Assembly: GCA_002382495.1 (NCBI GenBank)
Contig: DFXW01000015.1
Span: 98,973-162,972 of the forward strand
Reading direction: 5' to 3'
DNA: 64,000 bases
From: Flavobacterium sp. UBA4098
GTDB lineage: Bacteria; Bacteroidota; Bacteroidia; Flavobacteriales; Flavobacteriaceae
In this document: positions 23,128-31,541 of the stretch, piece by piece
Position numbering within the stretch: the stretch's first letter is position 1
How the letters are laid out: each line of letters opens with the position of its first letter
Notes under the pieces: generated by a model
What the model was told of the DNA's origin: nothing
Seen by the model: only the letters and a program-made list of their open reading frames with translations
Database searches by the model: none
Program-made: the position numbers and the translations under genes

Positions 23128-24120
23128 TTATCTACTTAATTCTTGTAACGTTTTTAAGGCTTGTAATCCTTTTCCAGAGAACAAACTCTCTTTGGCTAAT
23201 TCAAACCCTTCTAACGGACTGCATTGGGTTACCGTAGCAATCGCCATTGCTGCATTGGCGCAGACCACATTGTTTTGTGCTTCAGTTCCTTTTCCTGAAA
23301 TAATATCCGTAAACAATTGGGCTGATGCTTCAATGGTTTTACCTCCTTCAATTTCGGTTTGAGACAATAAACGCACCCCAAAATCATCCGGATTCAGCAT
23401 TAGTTCTTTGGTATTCGTTATGCATTTGGTTGGACAAGTTAAGGATACTTCGTCATAGCCGTCAAGCGAATGTAAAATGGTGAAATTTCTATCGGTGTTT
23501 TGGTACAAATAGGCATACATTCGAGCCAATTCTAAATTAAAAACACCTACCAACTGATTCTGAGGAAAAGCGGGATTCACCATAGGTCCCAACATGTTGA
23601 AAAAGGTTTTTACACCCAATTCTTTTCGAATTGGTCCCACATTTTTCATAGCGGGGTGGAAGAGCGGTGCGTGCAAAATACAGATGCCTGCTTTATCCAT
23701 ACATTTTTCCAAGAAACCAGCATCATTACTGAATTTGATTCCCATTTTCTCCATCACATTACTCGATCCCGAAATAGACGAAACGCCATAATTTCCGTGT
23801 TTAGCGACTTTGATTCCGGCTCCAGCAGCTACAAAAGAGGCTAAGGTCGAAATGTTAAACGTGTCTTTTCCATCGCCACCTGTTCCACATAAATCGATGG
23901 TGTTATAGCCTGATAAATCCACACGGATGCACAAATCCAATAAGGCTTCGCGGAAACCCGCTAATTCTTCAATGCTAATGCTACGCATCATGTACACCGT
24001 CAAGAAAGAAGCAATTTGGCTTGGGTTGTAGGCTCCGTTGGAGATGTTTACCAAGACGTTTTTTGCTTCTTCTTTCGAAAGCATTTCGTGATTGATTAGT
24101 CTGTTGAGTATGTTTTTCAT
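23128..24120 (-). CDS. trpD: Anthranilate phosphoribosyltransferase
   Basis: The 330-aa protein has the usual length. It joins anthranilate to PRPP. Motifs are the PRPP-binding DLCGTGGDGKDTFNIST (about 76-92), VAKHGNYGVSSISGSSNVME (about 105-124), ILHAPLFHPAMKNVGPIRKE, and GYDEVSLTCPT. The start follows trpG by nine bases. It is followed by the inserted four-helix-bundle gene. Confidence 0.97.
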   Translation of the reverse strand: MKNILNRLINHEMLSKEEAKNVLVNISNGAYNPSQIASFLTVYMMRSISIEELAGFREALLDLCIRVDLSGYNTIDLCGTGGDGKDTFNISTLASFVAAGAGIKVAKHGNYGVSSISGSSNVMEKMGIKFSNDAGFLEKCMDKAGICILHAPLFHPAMKNVGPIRKELGVKTFFNMLGPMVNPAFPQNQLVGVFNLELARMYAYLYQNTDRNFTILHSLDGYDEVSLTCPTKCITNTKELMLNPDDFGVRLLSQTEIEGGKTIEASAQLFTDIISGKGTEAQNNVVCANAAMAIATVTQCSPLEGFELAKESLFSGKGLQALKTLQELSR

Positions 24121-24129
24121 TTTCTTATT

Positions 24130-24696
24130 TTAAGCTTTCACCCAATTTTCTAACATTTTCTTTCCGTTAGGAGTCAAGACACTTTCTGGGTGAAATTGCA
24201 CACCTCTAACATCATAGGTTTTATGGCGAAGCGACATCACTTGTCCGTTGGCGTCAAATGAAGTAGCTTCCAAACAATCGGGTAAGTTGGTATCGACTAC
24301 CCAAGAATGGTAACGTCCTACTTCAAATTCGTTATCCAATCCTTCAAAAAGCAATTCGTCGTTCACCGCTTTAGTAACATTTGTCGCTACACCATGATAG
24401 ACTTTGTCTAAATTGGAAAGTGTTCCGCCATAGACTTCACCAATCGCTTGTTGTCCTAGGCATACGCCAAAAATACTTTTGGTCGGTCCGAACTGCTGAA
24501 TGACTTGTTTCAATAATCCCGCTTCATCCGGAATTCCAGGTCCAGGCGACAATAAAATTTTGTCAAAACGAGCAATTTCTTCCATTTCAAATTCATCATT
24601 TCTATACACTGTTACCTCGCAATCTAAGTCTTCTAAATAGTGAACTAGATTGTAGGTGAAGCTATCGTAATTGTCTATGACTAATATCTTTTTCAT
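24130..24696 (-). CDS. trpG: Anthranilate synthase glutaminase subunit
   Basis: About 188 aa from ATG 24696 (an in-frame ATG at 24705 is also possible). It is a class I glutamine amidotransferase with nucleophile Cys in GVCLGQQAIGE and catalytic His/Glu in GVQFHPESVLT. The start MKKILVIDNYDSFTYNLVHY is typical of TrpG/PabA. It supplies ammonia from glutamine to TrpE, whose gene ends one to ten bases upstream depending on the start. Confidence 0.96.
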   Translation of the reverse strand: MKKILVIDNYDSFTYNLVHYLEDLDCEVTVYRNDEFEMEEIARFDKILLSPGPGIPDEAGLLKQVIQQFGPTKSIFGVCLGQQAIGEVYGGTLSNLDKVYHGVATNVTKAVNDELLFEGLDNEFEVGRYHSWVVDTNLPDCLEATSFDANGQVMSLRHKTYDVRGVQFHPESVLTPNGKKMLENWVKA

Positions 24697-24706
24697 TGTG
24701 TTCATT

Positions 24707-26116
24707 TTAAATTGTTTCTGCCAAATCCAAAGCCGTATTCAAAGCTCGTAATTTGTTGTACACTTCTTGCATTTCGCTTTCTTCATCGGAGTCGGCTACG
24801 ATTCCAGCACCCGCTTGACAATGCAATTGGTGGTTTTTACTTAAGAAAGTACGAATCATAATCGCATGATTGAAATTGCCTTTGAAATCCATAAATCCGA
24901 TGGCACCTCCATAAAAGTTTCGATTGGTTTTTTCATAGTCTTCAATCAATTGCATGGCGCGGTGTTTGGGTGCACCACTTAAGGTTCCTGCTGGAAAAGT
25001 ATCGGCTACTACTTGCATCGTAGAGGCTTTGTCGTGCAAATGTCCCGTTACTTTGGATACCAAATGAATTACATGCGAAAAGAATTGTACTTCTCTATAT
25101 TTTTCAACTTGCACATCGTGACCGTTGCGGCTTAAATCATTTCGAGCCAAATCCACCAACATCACGTGTTCGCTGTTTTCTTTTTTATCTTCAGATAATT
25201 GTTTGGCCAATACCGCATCTTTTTCATCATCGCCTGTTCTTTTGAAGGTTCCTGCAATGGGGTGAATCTCAGCTTTACGGTCTTTTACAATAATTTGGGC
25301 TTCAGGTGAAGAACCGAATATTTTGAAATCACCATAATCAAAGAAGAATAGATAAGGCGATGGGTTAATGCTGCGCAACGCACGATACACATTGAATTCA
25401 TCTCCTTTAAATCCTTGGGTGAAACGTCGTGATAAAACCAATTGGAACACATCGCCACGGTAGCAATGTTTTTTGGCTAAAGACACATTGTGCTTGAACT
25501 CTACGTCGGTTAAATTAGAAAAACCTTCACCGTCTTTGGTGAAAGAATAGGAAGCTATATTTCTGGATTGCAATAATTGTTCGATTTCTGAAATGTTATT
25601 TTTCCCATCCAAACTATGGCAGAAAATATAGGCTTCATTTTTGAAATGATTGATGGCAATGATGTTTTGGTAAACTGCATAAAACACATCAGGAATGGTA
25701 TTGCTATTTTCTTTTTTGGCAATACTTACTTTTTCAAAATAGCGAACGGCATCATACGAAATGTAACCAAATAAGCCATTATTAATGAATTTGAAATCAT
25801 TCTTTTCCGATTCAAATTGTCCTGAGAATTCCTGAATTACCTCAGGAATATCCGTTGTAGCATCGATAGCGATTTTTTCAGTGCTTCCGTCAGGATAGAT
25901 TTTAAAAATAGTTTCGTTTTCTATTTTAATGGAAGCAATCGGATTGCAACAGATGTACGAAAAACTATTATCGTTTCCGTGGTAGTCACTACTTTCTAAT
26001 AGTAAGCTATTCGGGAATTTATCGCGAATTTTCAAATAAACACTTACCGGCGTAATCGTGTCGGCTAGGATTTGTTTGTAATGGGTATTTAAAATAAATG
26101 ATTTCAAACTATTCAT
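24707..26116 (-). CDS. trpE: Anthranilate synthase component I
   Basis: From ATG 26116 the protein is 469 aa. It makes anthranilate from chorismate. Motifs are the chorismate-enzyme signatures RGDVFQLVLSRRF, SPEAQI, HPIAGTFKRTGDDEKD, ELSEDKKENSEHVMLVDLARND-like region, FPAGTLSGAPKHRAMQLI and the C-terminal QAGAGIVADSDEESE. The longer frame to 26170 would start inside the loop of the attenuator hairpin and is rejected. The N-terminal regulatory part holds LLLESSD, part of the usual tryptophan feedback site. Confidence 0.96.
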   Translation of the reverse strand: MNSLKSFILNTHYKQILADTITPVSVYLKIRDKFPNSLLLESSDYHGNDNSFSYICCNPIASIKIENETIFKIYPDGSTEKIAIDATTDIPEVIQEFSGQFESEKNDFKFINNGLFGYISYDAVRYFEKVSIAKKENSNTIPDVFYAVYQNIIAINHFKNEAYIFCHSLDGKNNISEIEQLLQSRNIASYSFTKDGEGFSNLTDVEFKHNVSLAKKHCYRGDVFQLVLSRRFTQGFKGDEFNVYRALRSINPSPYLFFFDYGDFKIFGSSPEAQIIVKDRKAEIHPIAGTFKRTGDDEKDAVLAKQLSEDKKENSEHVMLVDLARNDLSRNGHDVQVEKYREVQFFSHVIHLVSKVTGHLHDKASTMQVVADTFPAGTLSGAPKHRAMQLIEDYEKTNRNFYGGAIGFMDFKGNFNHAIMIRTFLSKNHQLHCQAGAGIVADSDEESEMQEVYNKLRALNTALDLAETI

Positions 26117-26151
26117 TTTTATATTGTTATCAAAAGCATAAAAAAGATATG

Positions 26152-26182
26152 AAAAAAGGCTTGTCGTCATGACAAGCCTTTT
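26152..26182 (-). terminator. trp attenuator (rho-independent terminator)
   Basis: On the minus strand AAAAGGCTTGTC (26182-26171), loop ATGAC, GACAAGCCTTTTTT (26165-26152). It is a strong hairpin with a T tract between the leader peptide and trpE. Part of its left arm can pair instead with a segment overlapping the end of the leader peptide gene, the antiterminator expected for ribosome-mediated attenuation. Confidence 0.88.
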
Positions 26183-26212
26183 ATATTGATAGTTATACTA
26201 TAGGAGCTTTGT

Positions 26213-26269
26213 TCACGACGACTGACGTAAATTGTTCCACCACCAAGTATTGTTTGTATTCGTAATCAT
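26213..26269 (-). CDS. trpL: trp operon leader peptide
   Basis: An 18-codon frame, MITNTNNTWWWNNLRQSS then TGA, with three consecutive Trp codons. It starts 12 bases after the predicted transcription start and ends 31 bases before the attenuator hairpin. When charged tRNA-Trp is scarce the ribosome should stall at WWW, leaving the segment around the stop codon free to form the antiterminator. When tryptophan is ample the ribosome reaches the stop codon and the terminator forms. Confidence 0.88.
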   Translation of the reverse strand: MITNTNNTWWWNNLRQSS

Positions 26270-26287
26270 AATCTTTTTGTGTGTTGA

Positions 26288-26318
26288 CAAATATATAAAG
26301 GTTATTCCATTAAGCCAA
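26288..26318 (-). promoter_or_regulatory. trp operon promoter
   Basis: On the minus strand TTG (26318-26316), 20 bases, then TATATTTG (26295-26288), a full match to the Bacteroidota consensus. Transcription should start near 26281, 12 bases before the leader peptide ATG. Confidence 0.7.
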
Positions 26319-26321
26319 TAT

Positions 26322-26358
26322 AAAAAAGCGAAAAAAAATTAATTTTTTTCGCTTTTTT
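26322..26358 (-). terminator. Terminator between trp promoter and clpB end
   Basis: A long A/T hairpin with a GCG/CGC clamp (AAAAAAGCGAAAAAAAATT / AATTTTTTTCGCTTTTTT). No plus-strand gene ends here, and on the minus strand it lies upstream of the trp promoter's transcribed region and 7 bases after the clpB frame's downstream side on the plus map. On the minus strand clpB ends at 26365, so the hairpin directly follows its stop and is its terminator. Confidence 0.75.
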
Positions 26359-26364
26359 GTTAAA

Positions 26365-28968
26365 TTAAGAAACCAATTCGGCTTGATTTCTAAAGACCAA
26401 TTGACCATCAAAAGCATCCAAAAGAATAATACTTTCAGTTTTGATGGCTCCTGCCAAAATTTCTTTAGACAATTGGTTCAATACTTCTCTTTGAATCACA
26501 CGCTTCACGGGTCTAGCTCCGAATTGTGGATCATAGCCTTTTTGAGACAAATAGTCAATCGCTTCTGGAGTCGCATCCATGGTAATACCTTGTTGCGCTA
26601 ACATTTTGGTTACCGATTTCAATTGTAAGCCTACGATTTGTGCAATATTAGCAGGAGTCAAAGGCGTAAACATTACAATTTCGTCAATACGATTGATGAA
26701 TTCAGGTCGCACTGTTTGTTTCAATAAACCCAAGACTTCCACTTTAGCAGATTCTGTAGCTGCTTCGACACTTCCTTTCAAGTTGTCAAAAGTGTCTTGA
26801 ATGATTTGGCTACCCATATTCGACGTCATGATGATAATCGTGTTTTTAAAATCGGCGAGACGTCCTTTGTTATCGGTCAAACGACCTTCGTCCAACACTT
26901 GCAACAAGATGTTAAACGTATCCGGATGTGCTTTTTCAATTTCGTCCAACAAGATCACAGAGTAGGGTTTTCTTCGAACAGCTTCGGTTAATTGTCCGCC
27001 TTCGTCATAGCCCACATATCCTGGAGGCGCTCCTACCAAACGACTTACCGAGTGGCGTTCTTGGTATTCGCTCATGTCAATTCGGGTCATGGCATTTTCA
27101 TCGTCAAATAAATATTCCGCAAGTGCTTTTGCCAATTCGGTTTTTCCCACTCCCGTTGTTCCCAAGAAAAGGAAAGTACCCACAGGTTTTTTCATGTCTT
27201 GTAAACCAGCGCGACTTCTTCGCACCGCATCACTTACGGCTTCAATGGCTTCTTCTTGACCCACCACACGTTTGTGTAATTCGGCTTCCAAATGCAAAAG
27301 TTTTTCTCTTTCGCCTTGCAGCATTTTCATCACCGGAATTCCAGTCCATTTGGCCACGACTTCGGCTATATCTTCGCGGGTAACGACTTCTTTTATTAAG
27401 GAAGTTCCCGATTGATTTTCTTGTAATTGTTTGACCAAAATATCCAAGCGTTCTTGGGCCTCTTTGATTTTTCCGTAACGAATTTCTGCTACTTTTCCGT
27501 AGTCGCCATCACGTTCGGCACGTTCGGCTTCGTATTTGAAATCTTCAATTTCGGTTTTTACCGCTTGAATGTTGTCCACCACATCTTTTTCCGATTTCCA
27601 TTTGGCATAAATCTCGTTGCGGTCTTCTTTTAAATTGGCCAAATCCATGCCCAAAACTTTCAGCTTACTTTCGTCTTTTTCGCGTTTGATAGCTTCAATT
27701 TCGATTTCTAATTGCATGATTTTACGATCCAAAACATCTAATTCTTCCGGTTTTGAATTTATTTCCATACGCAATTTAGAAGCCGCTTCGTCCATTAAAT
27801 CAATCGCTTTGTCTGGCAAAAAACGGTTGGTAATATAGCGTTGCGATAATTCGACCGCTGCAATGATTGACTCATCTTTGATTTGCACTTTGTGGTGCGT
27901 TTCGTATTTTTCTTTGATTCCACGTAAGATCGAAATCGCACTTTCGGTATCCGGTTCTTCTACAATTACTTTTTGGAAACGTCTTTCTAACGCTTTGTCT
28001 TTTTCAAAATATTTTTGGTATTCGTCCAAAGTCGTTGCCCCAATCGCGCGCAATTCGCCACGTGCCAAAGCGGGTTTCAAAATATTTGCCGCATCCATAG
28101 CGCCTTCGCCACCGCCAGCTCCCACTAAAGTGTGAATTTCGTCAATGAAAAGGACAATATCCCCTTCGGCAGCAGTGACTTCTTTCACTACTGATTTCAA
28201 ACGTTCTTCAAATTCGCCTTTGTATTTAGCACCCGCAATCAAGGCGCCCATATCGAGAGAGAAGACGATTTTGTCCTTCAAATTATCTGGTACATCGCCA
28301 TCCACAATTCGGTGCGCTAAACCTTCGGCAATGGCGGTTTTACCCACGCCTGGTTCGCCCACCAACATCGGGTTGTTTTTGGTTCTACGGGTTAATATTT
28401 GCAGCACGCGACGAATTTCTTCATCACGACCAATAACAGGATCGAGCTTACCACTTCGAGCTAAATCGTTCAGGTTTTTGGCGTATTTATTTAAGGCATT
28501 GTAAGTTTCTTCGGCAGAGGAAGAGGTCACTCTTTCGCCCTTTCTCATTTCCTCAATAGCGGCTTTTAGTCCTTTTTCGGTTACGCCTTGGTCTTTTAGA
28601 ATTTGGGCAATTTTACTTTTGGAACCAAAAATAGCGAGTACCAAATGTTCTACCGAAACAAATTCGTCGTTCATTTTTCCGGCTAAAATTTCAGCTTCGT
28701 TCAAAGTGGAGTTAGCTGTTCTTGATAACATAATATCTCCACCCGACACTTTTGGAAAACTTTGAATGGTACTTTCCAATATTTGTTTGAAAAGTGCCAC
28801 ATTCACGTTTAATTTTTTTAACAAAAACGGAGTCACATTTTCATCAACTTCTAAAAGGGCTTTGAAAAGGTGTTCGTTTTCGATTTGTTGTTGCCCCAAT
28901 CCTTGCGCAATTTGTTGCGAAAGTTGAATGGCCTCTTGCGATTTGGTGGTAAATTTATTGATGTTCAT
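26365..28968 (-). CDS. clpB: ATP-dependent chaperone ClpB
   Basis: The 867-aa disaggregase has the full ClpB layout: N-terminal Clp repeats (about 1-145), AAA domain 1 with GEPGVGKT (about 205-212) and FIDEIHTLVGAG, a coiled-coil middle domain (about 405-530, the long charged helices typical of ClpB), AAA domain 2 with GTTGVGKT (about 605-612) and ILLDEIEKAHP, and a C-terminal small domain. It works with DnaK to rescue aggregated proteins. The divergent region upstream holds a perfect palindrome that may be an operator. Confidence 0.98.
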   Translation of the reverse strand: MNINKFTTKSQEAIQLSQQIAQGLGQQQIENEHLFKALLEVDENVTPFLLKKLNVNVALFKQILESTIQSFPKVSGGDIMLSRTANSTLNEAEILAGKMNDEFVSVEHLVLAIFGSKSKIAQILKDQGVTEKGLKAAIEEMRKGERVTSSSAEETYNALNKYAKNLNDLARSGKLDPVIGRDEEIRRVLQILTRRTKNNPMLVGEPGVGKTAIAEGLAHRIVDGDVPDNLKDKIVFSLDMGALIAGAKYKGEFEERLKSVVKEVTAAEGDIVLFIDEIHTLVGAGGGEGAMDAANILKPALARGELRAIGATTLDEYQKYFEKDKALERRFQKVIVEEPDTESAISILRGIKEKYETHHKVQIKDESIIAAVELSQRYITNRFLPDKAIDLMDEAASKLRMEINSKPEELDVLDRKIMQLEIEIEAIKREKDESKLKVLGMDLANLKEDRNEIYAKWKSEKDVVDNIQAVKTEIEDFKYEAERAERDGDYGKVAEIRYGKIKEAQERLDILVKQLQENQSGTSLIKEVVTREDIAEVVAKWTGIPVMKMLQGEREKLLHLEAELHKRVVGQEEAIEAVSDAVRRSRAGLQDMKKPVGTFLFLGTTGVGKTELAKALAEYLFDDENAMTRIDMSEYQERHSVSRLVGAPPGYVGYDEGGQLTEAVRRKPYSVILLDEIEKAHPDTFNILLQVLDEGRLTDNKGRLADFKNTIIIMTSNMGSQIIQDTFDNLKGSVEAATESAKVEVLGLLKQTVRPEFINRIDEIVMFTPLTPANIAQIVGLQLKSVTKMLAQQGITMDATPEAIDYLSQKGYDPQFGARPVKRVIQREVLNQLSKEILAGAIKTESIILLDAFDGQLVFRNQAELVS

Positions 28969-29052
28969 TTTTGTCTTTTTTTTAAATTATTATTTATGGT
29001 TAAATAACTAACTTCGCATCAAAATCGTCAATTGTTATTCCACTTCTAAATG

Positions 29053-29069
29053 TACGTCAATTTGACGTA
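29053..29069. promoter_or_regulatory. Perfect palindrome between clpB and ytxJ
   Basis: TACGTCAA-T-TTGACGTA, an 8+1+8 perfect inverted repeat, 85 bases upstream of the clpB start and 45 upstream of ytxJ. It has the form of a dimeric regulator site. The regulator is unknown. Confidence 0.45.
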
Positions 29070-29086
29070 TATCAAGGGATTACAGC

Positions 29087-29120
29087 CGACAAAATGACTT
29101 AAAAAACGACAAAATGACTT
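29087..29120 (+). repeat. 14-base direct repeat, 20-base period, at the ytxJ start
   Basis: CGACAAAATGACTT occurs at 29087-29100 and again at 29107-29120, exactly 20 bases apart (about two helical turns). The second copy contains the ytxJ start codon. This may be a regulatory pair or a local duplication; no ribosome binding site of the Shine-Dalgarno type is seen. Confidence 0.5.
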
Positions 29121-29503
29121 TATTCAAATCTATTTTTGGAGATTCAGAAAATAATAATAGCAATGCATCCAAAATCAATTGGATCGAATTGACCGATTTA
29201 GGTCAGTTGAACGAGATTATGGAATTGTCTCATCAACAACCGGTTGTGATTTTTAAACACAGCACGCGTTGTAGTATTAGCCGCATGGCGTTAAAACAAT
29301 TTGAGAATGAATTTGATTTGGAAGGCAGTGTAACTCCTTATTTTTTAGACTTAATCAATCATCGAGATATCTCAAATGAAATTGCGACTCGTTTTGAGGT
29401 ATACCATCAATCGCCACAATTGCTTTTGATTAAAGAAGGAAAATCAATCTACGATGCTTCGCATAGCGATATTGATGCTGTAGAGTTGAAGGGGAAAGTG
29501 TAG
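29114..29503 (+). CDS. ytxJ: Bacillithiol-system redox protein YtxJ
   Basis: The 129-aa product has a thioredoxin-like fold with a single active-site Cys in FKHSTRCSISRMALKQFE (about residues 48-65), the monothiol YtxJ motif. Family members are predicted to reverse bacillithiol mixed disulfides (bacilliredoxin). IATRFEVYHQSPQLLLIKEG gives the cis-Pro loop. Bacillithiol occurs in some Bacteroidota, which fits. It is divergent from clpB, so shared stress control is possible. Confidence 0.9.
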   Translation: MTLFKSIFGDSENNNSNASKINWIELTDLGQLNEIMELSHQQPVVIFKHSTRCSISRMALKQFENEFDLEGSVTPYFLDLINHRDISNEIATRFEVYHQSPQLLLIKEGKSIYDASHSDIDAVELKGKV

Positions 29504-29514
29504 TTTTTTTATAG

Positions 29515-29754
29515 TTATCCCTTATTGAAGATAGCATCTATTTCCTTTGCAAGCTGAATGTCTTTTTCAGTAATCGTATTATTTGCATTATGGGTACTTA
29601 ACTGAATATTTACCTTGTTGTACACATTAGTCCAGTTGGGATGATGCCCCATTTTTTCTGCTGCAAAGGCAACCTTTGTCATAAAAGCAAAAGCCTCTAC
29701 AAAATTGTTGAATTCAAAGCTGCGCTGCAATTGGTTGTTTTCTTCTTTCCACAT
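29515..29754 (-). CDS. 4a-hydroxytetrahydrobiopterin dehydratase (PCD/DCoH)
   Basis: From ATG 29754 the protein is 79 aa and begins MWKEENNQLQRSFEF. It has FMTKVAFAAEKMGHHPNWTNVYNKV, the core motif with the catalytic His pair, and ends ITEKDIQLAKEIDAIF. The enzyme recycles the pterin cofactor used by aromatic amino acid hydroxylases. The frame is open to 29829, but the added 25 residues do not look like the family. No phenylalanine hydroxylase gene is in this window. Convergent with ytxJ. Confidence 0.9.
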   Translation of the reverse strand: MWKEENNQLQRSFEFNNFVEAFAFMTKVAFAAEKMGHHPNWTNVYNKVNIQLSTHNANNTITEKDIQLAKEIDAIFNKG

Positions 29755-29943
29755 ATATTTTATTTTTAGTGTTCTTGTTTTATTTGTTTCCAAGTCTTTT
29801 TTGAGATGAGAACAAATAATTTTTATCAAATTTATATAATCTAAGCTATATCATTTAATCGTTCACAAGAATTAAATCTGTTTATATGGATGTTGCACTA
29901 AAATATACACTCACATGTGGGGATTCTATTGTTACGTAACTAT

Positions 29944-30138
29944 TTACTTTTTAGTATCCTTGACAAACATATTGAAAACTAATCCACCCATAAGCGCTCC
30001 GTAAAGTGTGGAGTTGAGTGGTTTTGAAGTAATGGAACAAGTGCCAGAAGCACAGCCCACATAAAAATAATAGGCATAGCCAGCTAGGGCGCCAATTACT
30101 ATTCCGATACCAGTTATGATTATAACTTTTTTAGTCAT
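29944..30138 (-). CDS. DUF6132-family small membrane protein
   Basis: From ATG 30138 the product is 64 aa: a first membrane helix (KVIIITGIGIVIGALAGYAYYF), the motif VGCASGTCSITSKPLNST with two cysteines, and a glycine-rich second helix (LYGALMGGLVFNMFV). This matches DUF6132 in pattern. Its ATG overlaps the thioredoxin stop codon by one base (TAATG), so translation is coupled. The cysteines and the redox neighbours suggest a role in thiol or sulfur handling, but none is known. Confidence 0.82.
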   Translation of the reverse strand: MTKKVIIITGIGIVIGALAGYAYYFYVGCASGTCSITSKPLNSTLYGALMGGLVFNMFVKDTKK

Positions 30139-30437
30139 TAGTTGCTTTTCTCTACAATGATTTTGATAATTTCCTCTTTTGAAATCACTCCTGATTGTCT
30201 CCATAGTTGTTTACCGTTTTGAAACAAAATCATCGTAGGCACGCCACGCACTTGGTATTGTGCAGCCACGGCTTGGTTTTTATCTACATCAATTTTGATA
30301 ATGGAAACGCGTTCGCCTAGATTCGTTTTTACGTCTTTTAAAATGGGCGCTAACATTTGGCAAGGCCCACACCATGTAGCAAAAAAGTCCACCAAAACCG
30401 GTTTGTCTGATTGTATAATTTCGTTAAAAGAGCTCAT
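30138..30437 (-). CDS. Thioredoxin
   Basis: This 99-aa protein has the thioredoxin active site FFATWCGPCQML (WCGPC at about 22-26) and the cis-Pro loop VRGVPTMILFQNGKQ. It lacks a signal peptide, so it acts in the cytoplasm. It lies in a tight unit between a 64-aa membrane protein and DUF6132, downstream of a methyltransferase-HMA fusion. Whether it is the main thioredoxin or one dedicated to this cluster is not known. Confidence 0.93.
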   Translation of the reverse strand: MSSFNEIIQSDKPVLVDFFATWCGPCQMLAPILKDVKTNLGERVSIIKIDVDKNQAVAAQYQVRGVPTMILFQNGKQLWRQSGVISKEEIIKIIVEKSN

Positions 30438-30442
30438 GTTTT

Positions 30443-30637
30443 TTATTTTTTAGAGTAGGGTACAGCACAACCATTCGGTCCGCAACCCATATTAAATACC
30501 ACTTGAATCAAGAAGAAAGCGCCAAAGGCTACAAATCCCCATTCTCTCAAAATATAGGCTTGACTGAAAAGGAAAATAGCAAAAGCCAGGCGTACCCAGC
30601 GCATTAGATGCCAGTTGGTTAAAAGTAAATTTTTCAT
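30443..30637 (-). CDS. Small YgaP-like membrane protein
   Basis: The 64-aa product starts MKNLLLTNWHLMRWVRLAFA with two close membrane helices (about 13-29 and 33-49) and ends with a cysteine motif MGCGPNGCAVPY. In Bacteroidota, similar small proteins are found beside rhodanese and thioredoxin genes, as here. It resembles the membrane part of YgaP/DUF2892-type proteins. The function is not known; metal or sulfur chemistry is plausible from the two cysteines. Confidence 0.7.
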   Translation of the reverse strand: MKNLLLTNWHLMRWVRLAFAIFLFSQAYILREWGFVAFGAFFLIQVVFNMGCGPNGCAVPYSKK

Positions 30638-30643
30638 AAGCTA

Positions 30644-31477
30644 CTAATTGGCTTTTATGATTTTGTATTTTTCTTCATAAGAAACTGTATCTTGTAATTT
30701 TTGCAGAGCGACTTCTTTTTCGCTAGCGATAATTACCTCTGTGAAATTAGTGTTCATATTGACATTTATTACAGAGTCAATTTCGGCTAATTTTTCAGAA
30801 ACAGTGGCTTTACAACCGCTACAAGTGATGCCTTCAAAATTGTATAAATGAACTTCGGTAGCTGTGTTTTTTTCTAATTCAATGAACAATTCCGAATTAG
30901 CTCTTGGAGCAACAGAATTATGACAGATCTCCATTTTTTGAATAGTAAAAGCTCCTGAAAATAAATTGATGTATTCTACTTTGTTGCCGCCAAAAGGAGG
31001 ACCTTCTTCAAATTCTCGATTGAAAAGTAGTCCGACAATTTTTCCTTTAGGCGCTAATAATTGGTGCATTTTCCAAACGTATTTGGGACGCATCGTTGGC
31101 GGAAGCGCACAGAAAAAAGTTTGTTCAATGATCCAGTCGTATTGTCCTTGGTGTTCAAAAAAGTCACCTAAAATGATTTTGACATTAGGATGATTGACAA
31201 ATTTTTGTTTCAAAACAGCAATCAAAGTAGGTGCTATATCAATCACGGAAATATTGGTAAACCCTTGTTGCAACAGGTATTCTGCTTCATACGAATTCCC
31301 GCCACCTGGAATCAAAATAGCACTATTTTTATCTTGAATGGTGTCAACGAATTCTTGGATAGGAGGAGAAACGATTCCTAAATCCCAACCTGTAGCCTTA
31401 GCCTTGTATTGGGCATCCCAATAGGCTTGGTCCAAAGGCTTATCGCAAGAAGTGACACAACAATTTAAGTCTTCCAT
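30644..31477 (-). CDS. TPMT-like methyltransferase fused to HMA domain
   Basis: The 277-aa protein has an N-terminal thiopurine-methyltransferase-type SAM domain: WDAQYKAKATGWDLGIVSPP, ILIPGGGNSYEAEYLL (SAM-binding loop), SVIDIAP, and FEEGPPFGGNKVEY (about 1-200). The C-terminal 70 residues form a heavy-metal-associated domain with FEGITCSGCKATVSEKL (CxxC). TPMT-like bacterial enzymes can methylate thiols, tellurite or selenium compounds. The metal-binding tail suggests a metal or metalloid substrate. First gene of a unit with three redox/membrane genes; a CRP-like palindrome lies upstream. Confidence 0.88.
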   Translation of the reverse strand: MEDLNCCVTSCDKPLDQAYWDAQYKAKATGWDLGIVSPPIQEFVDTIQDKNSAILIPGGGNSYEAEYLLQQGFTNISVIDIAPTLIAVLKQKFVNHPNVKIILGDFFEHQGQYDWIIEQTFFCALPPTMRPKYVWKMHQLLAPKGKIVGLLFNREFEEGPPFGGNKVEYINLFSGAFTIQKMEICHNSVAPRANSELFIELEKNTATEVHLYNFEGITCSGCKATVSEKLAEIDSVINVNMNTNFTEVIIASEKEVALQKLQDTVSYEEKYKIIKAN

Positions 31478-31520
31478 GATATTCCATAATTTTAATTACA
31501 AAAATGAATATTTTGAATCA

Positions 31521-31541
31521 TAACAAATGTAACATTTGTCA
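31521..31541. promoter_or_regulatory. CRP/FNR-like palindrome upstream of the TPMT-HMA operon
   Basis: ACAAATG-TAA-CATTTGT is a perfect 7+3+7 inverted repeat, extended by matching outer T/A. A CATTTTTG (31506-31499, minus strand) is a weak -7 element. If it is used, the palindrome centre falls near -40, the place of class II activator sites. Confidence 0.45.

Noticed and set aside
26117..26170. N-terminal extension of trpE
   Set aside because: The start codon would lie in the attenuator hairpin loop, and the added residues do not match TrpE.
26383..28504. Several plus-strand frames opposite clpB
   Set aside because: They are mirror frames of a strongly coding gene, with no family motifs.
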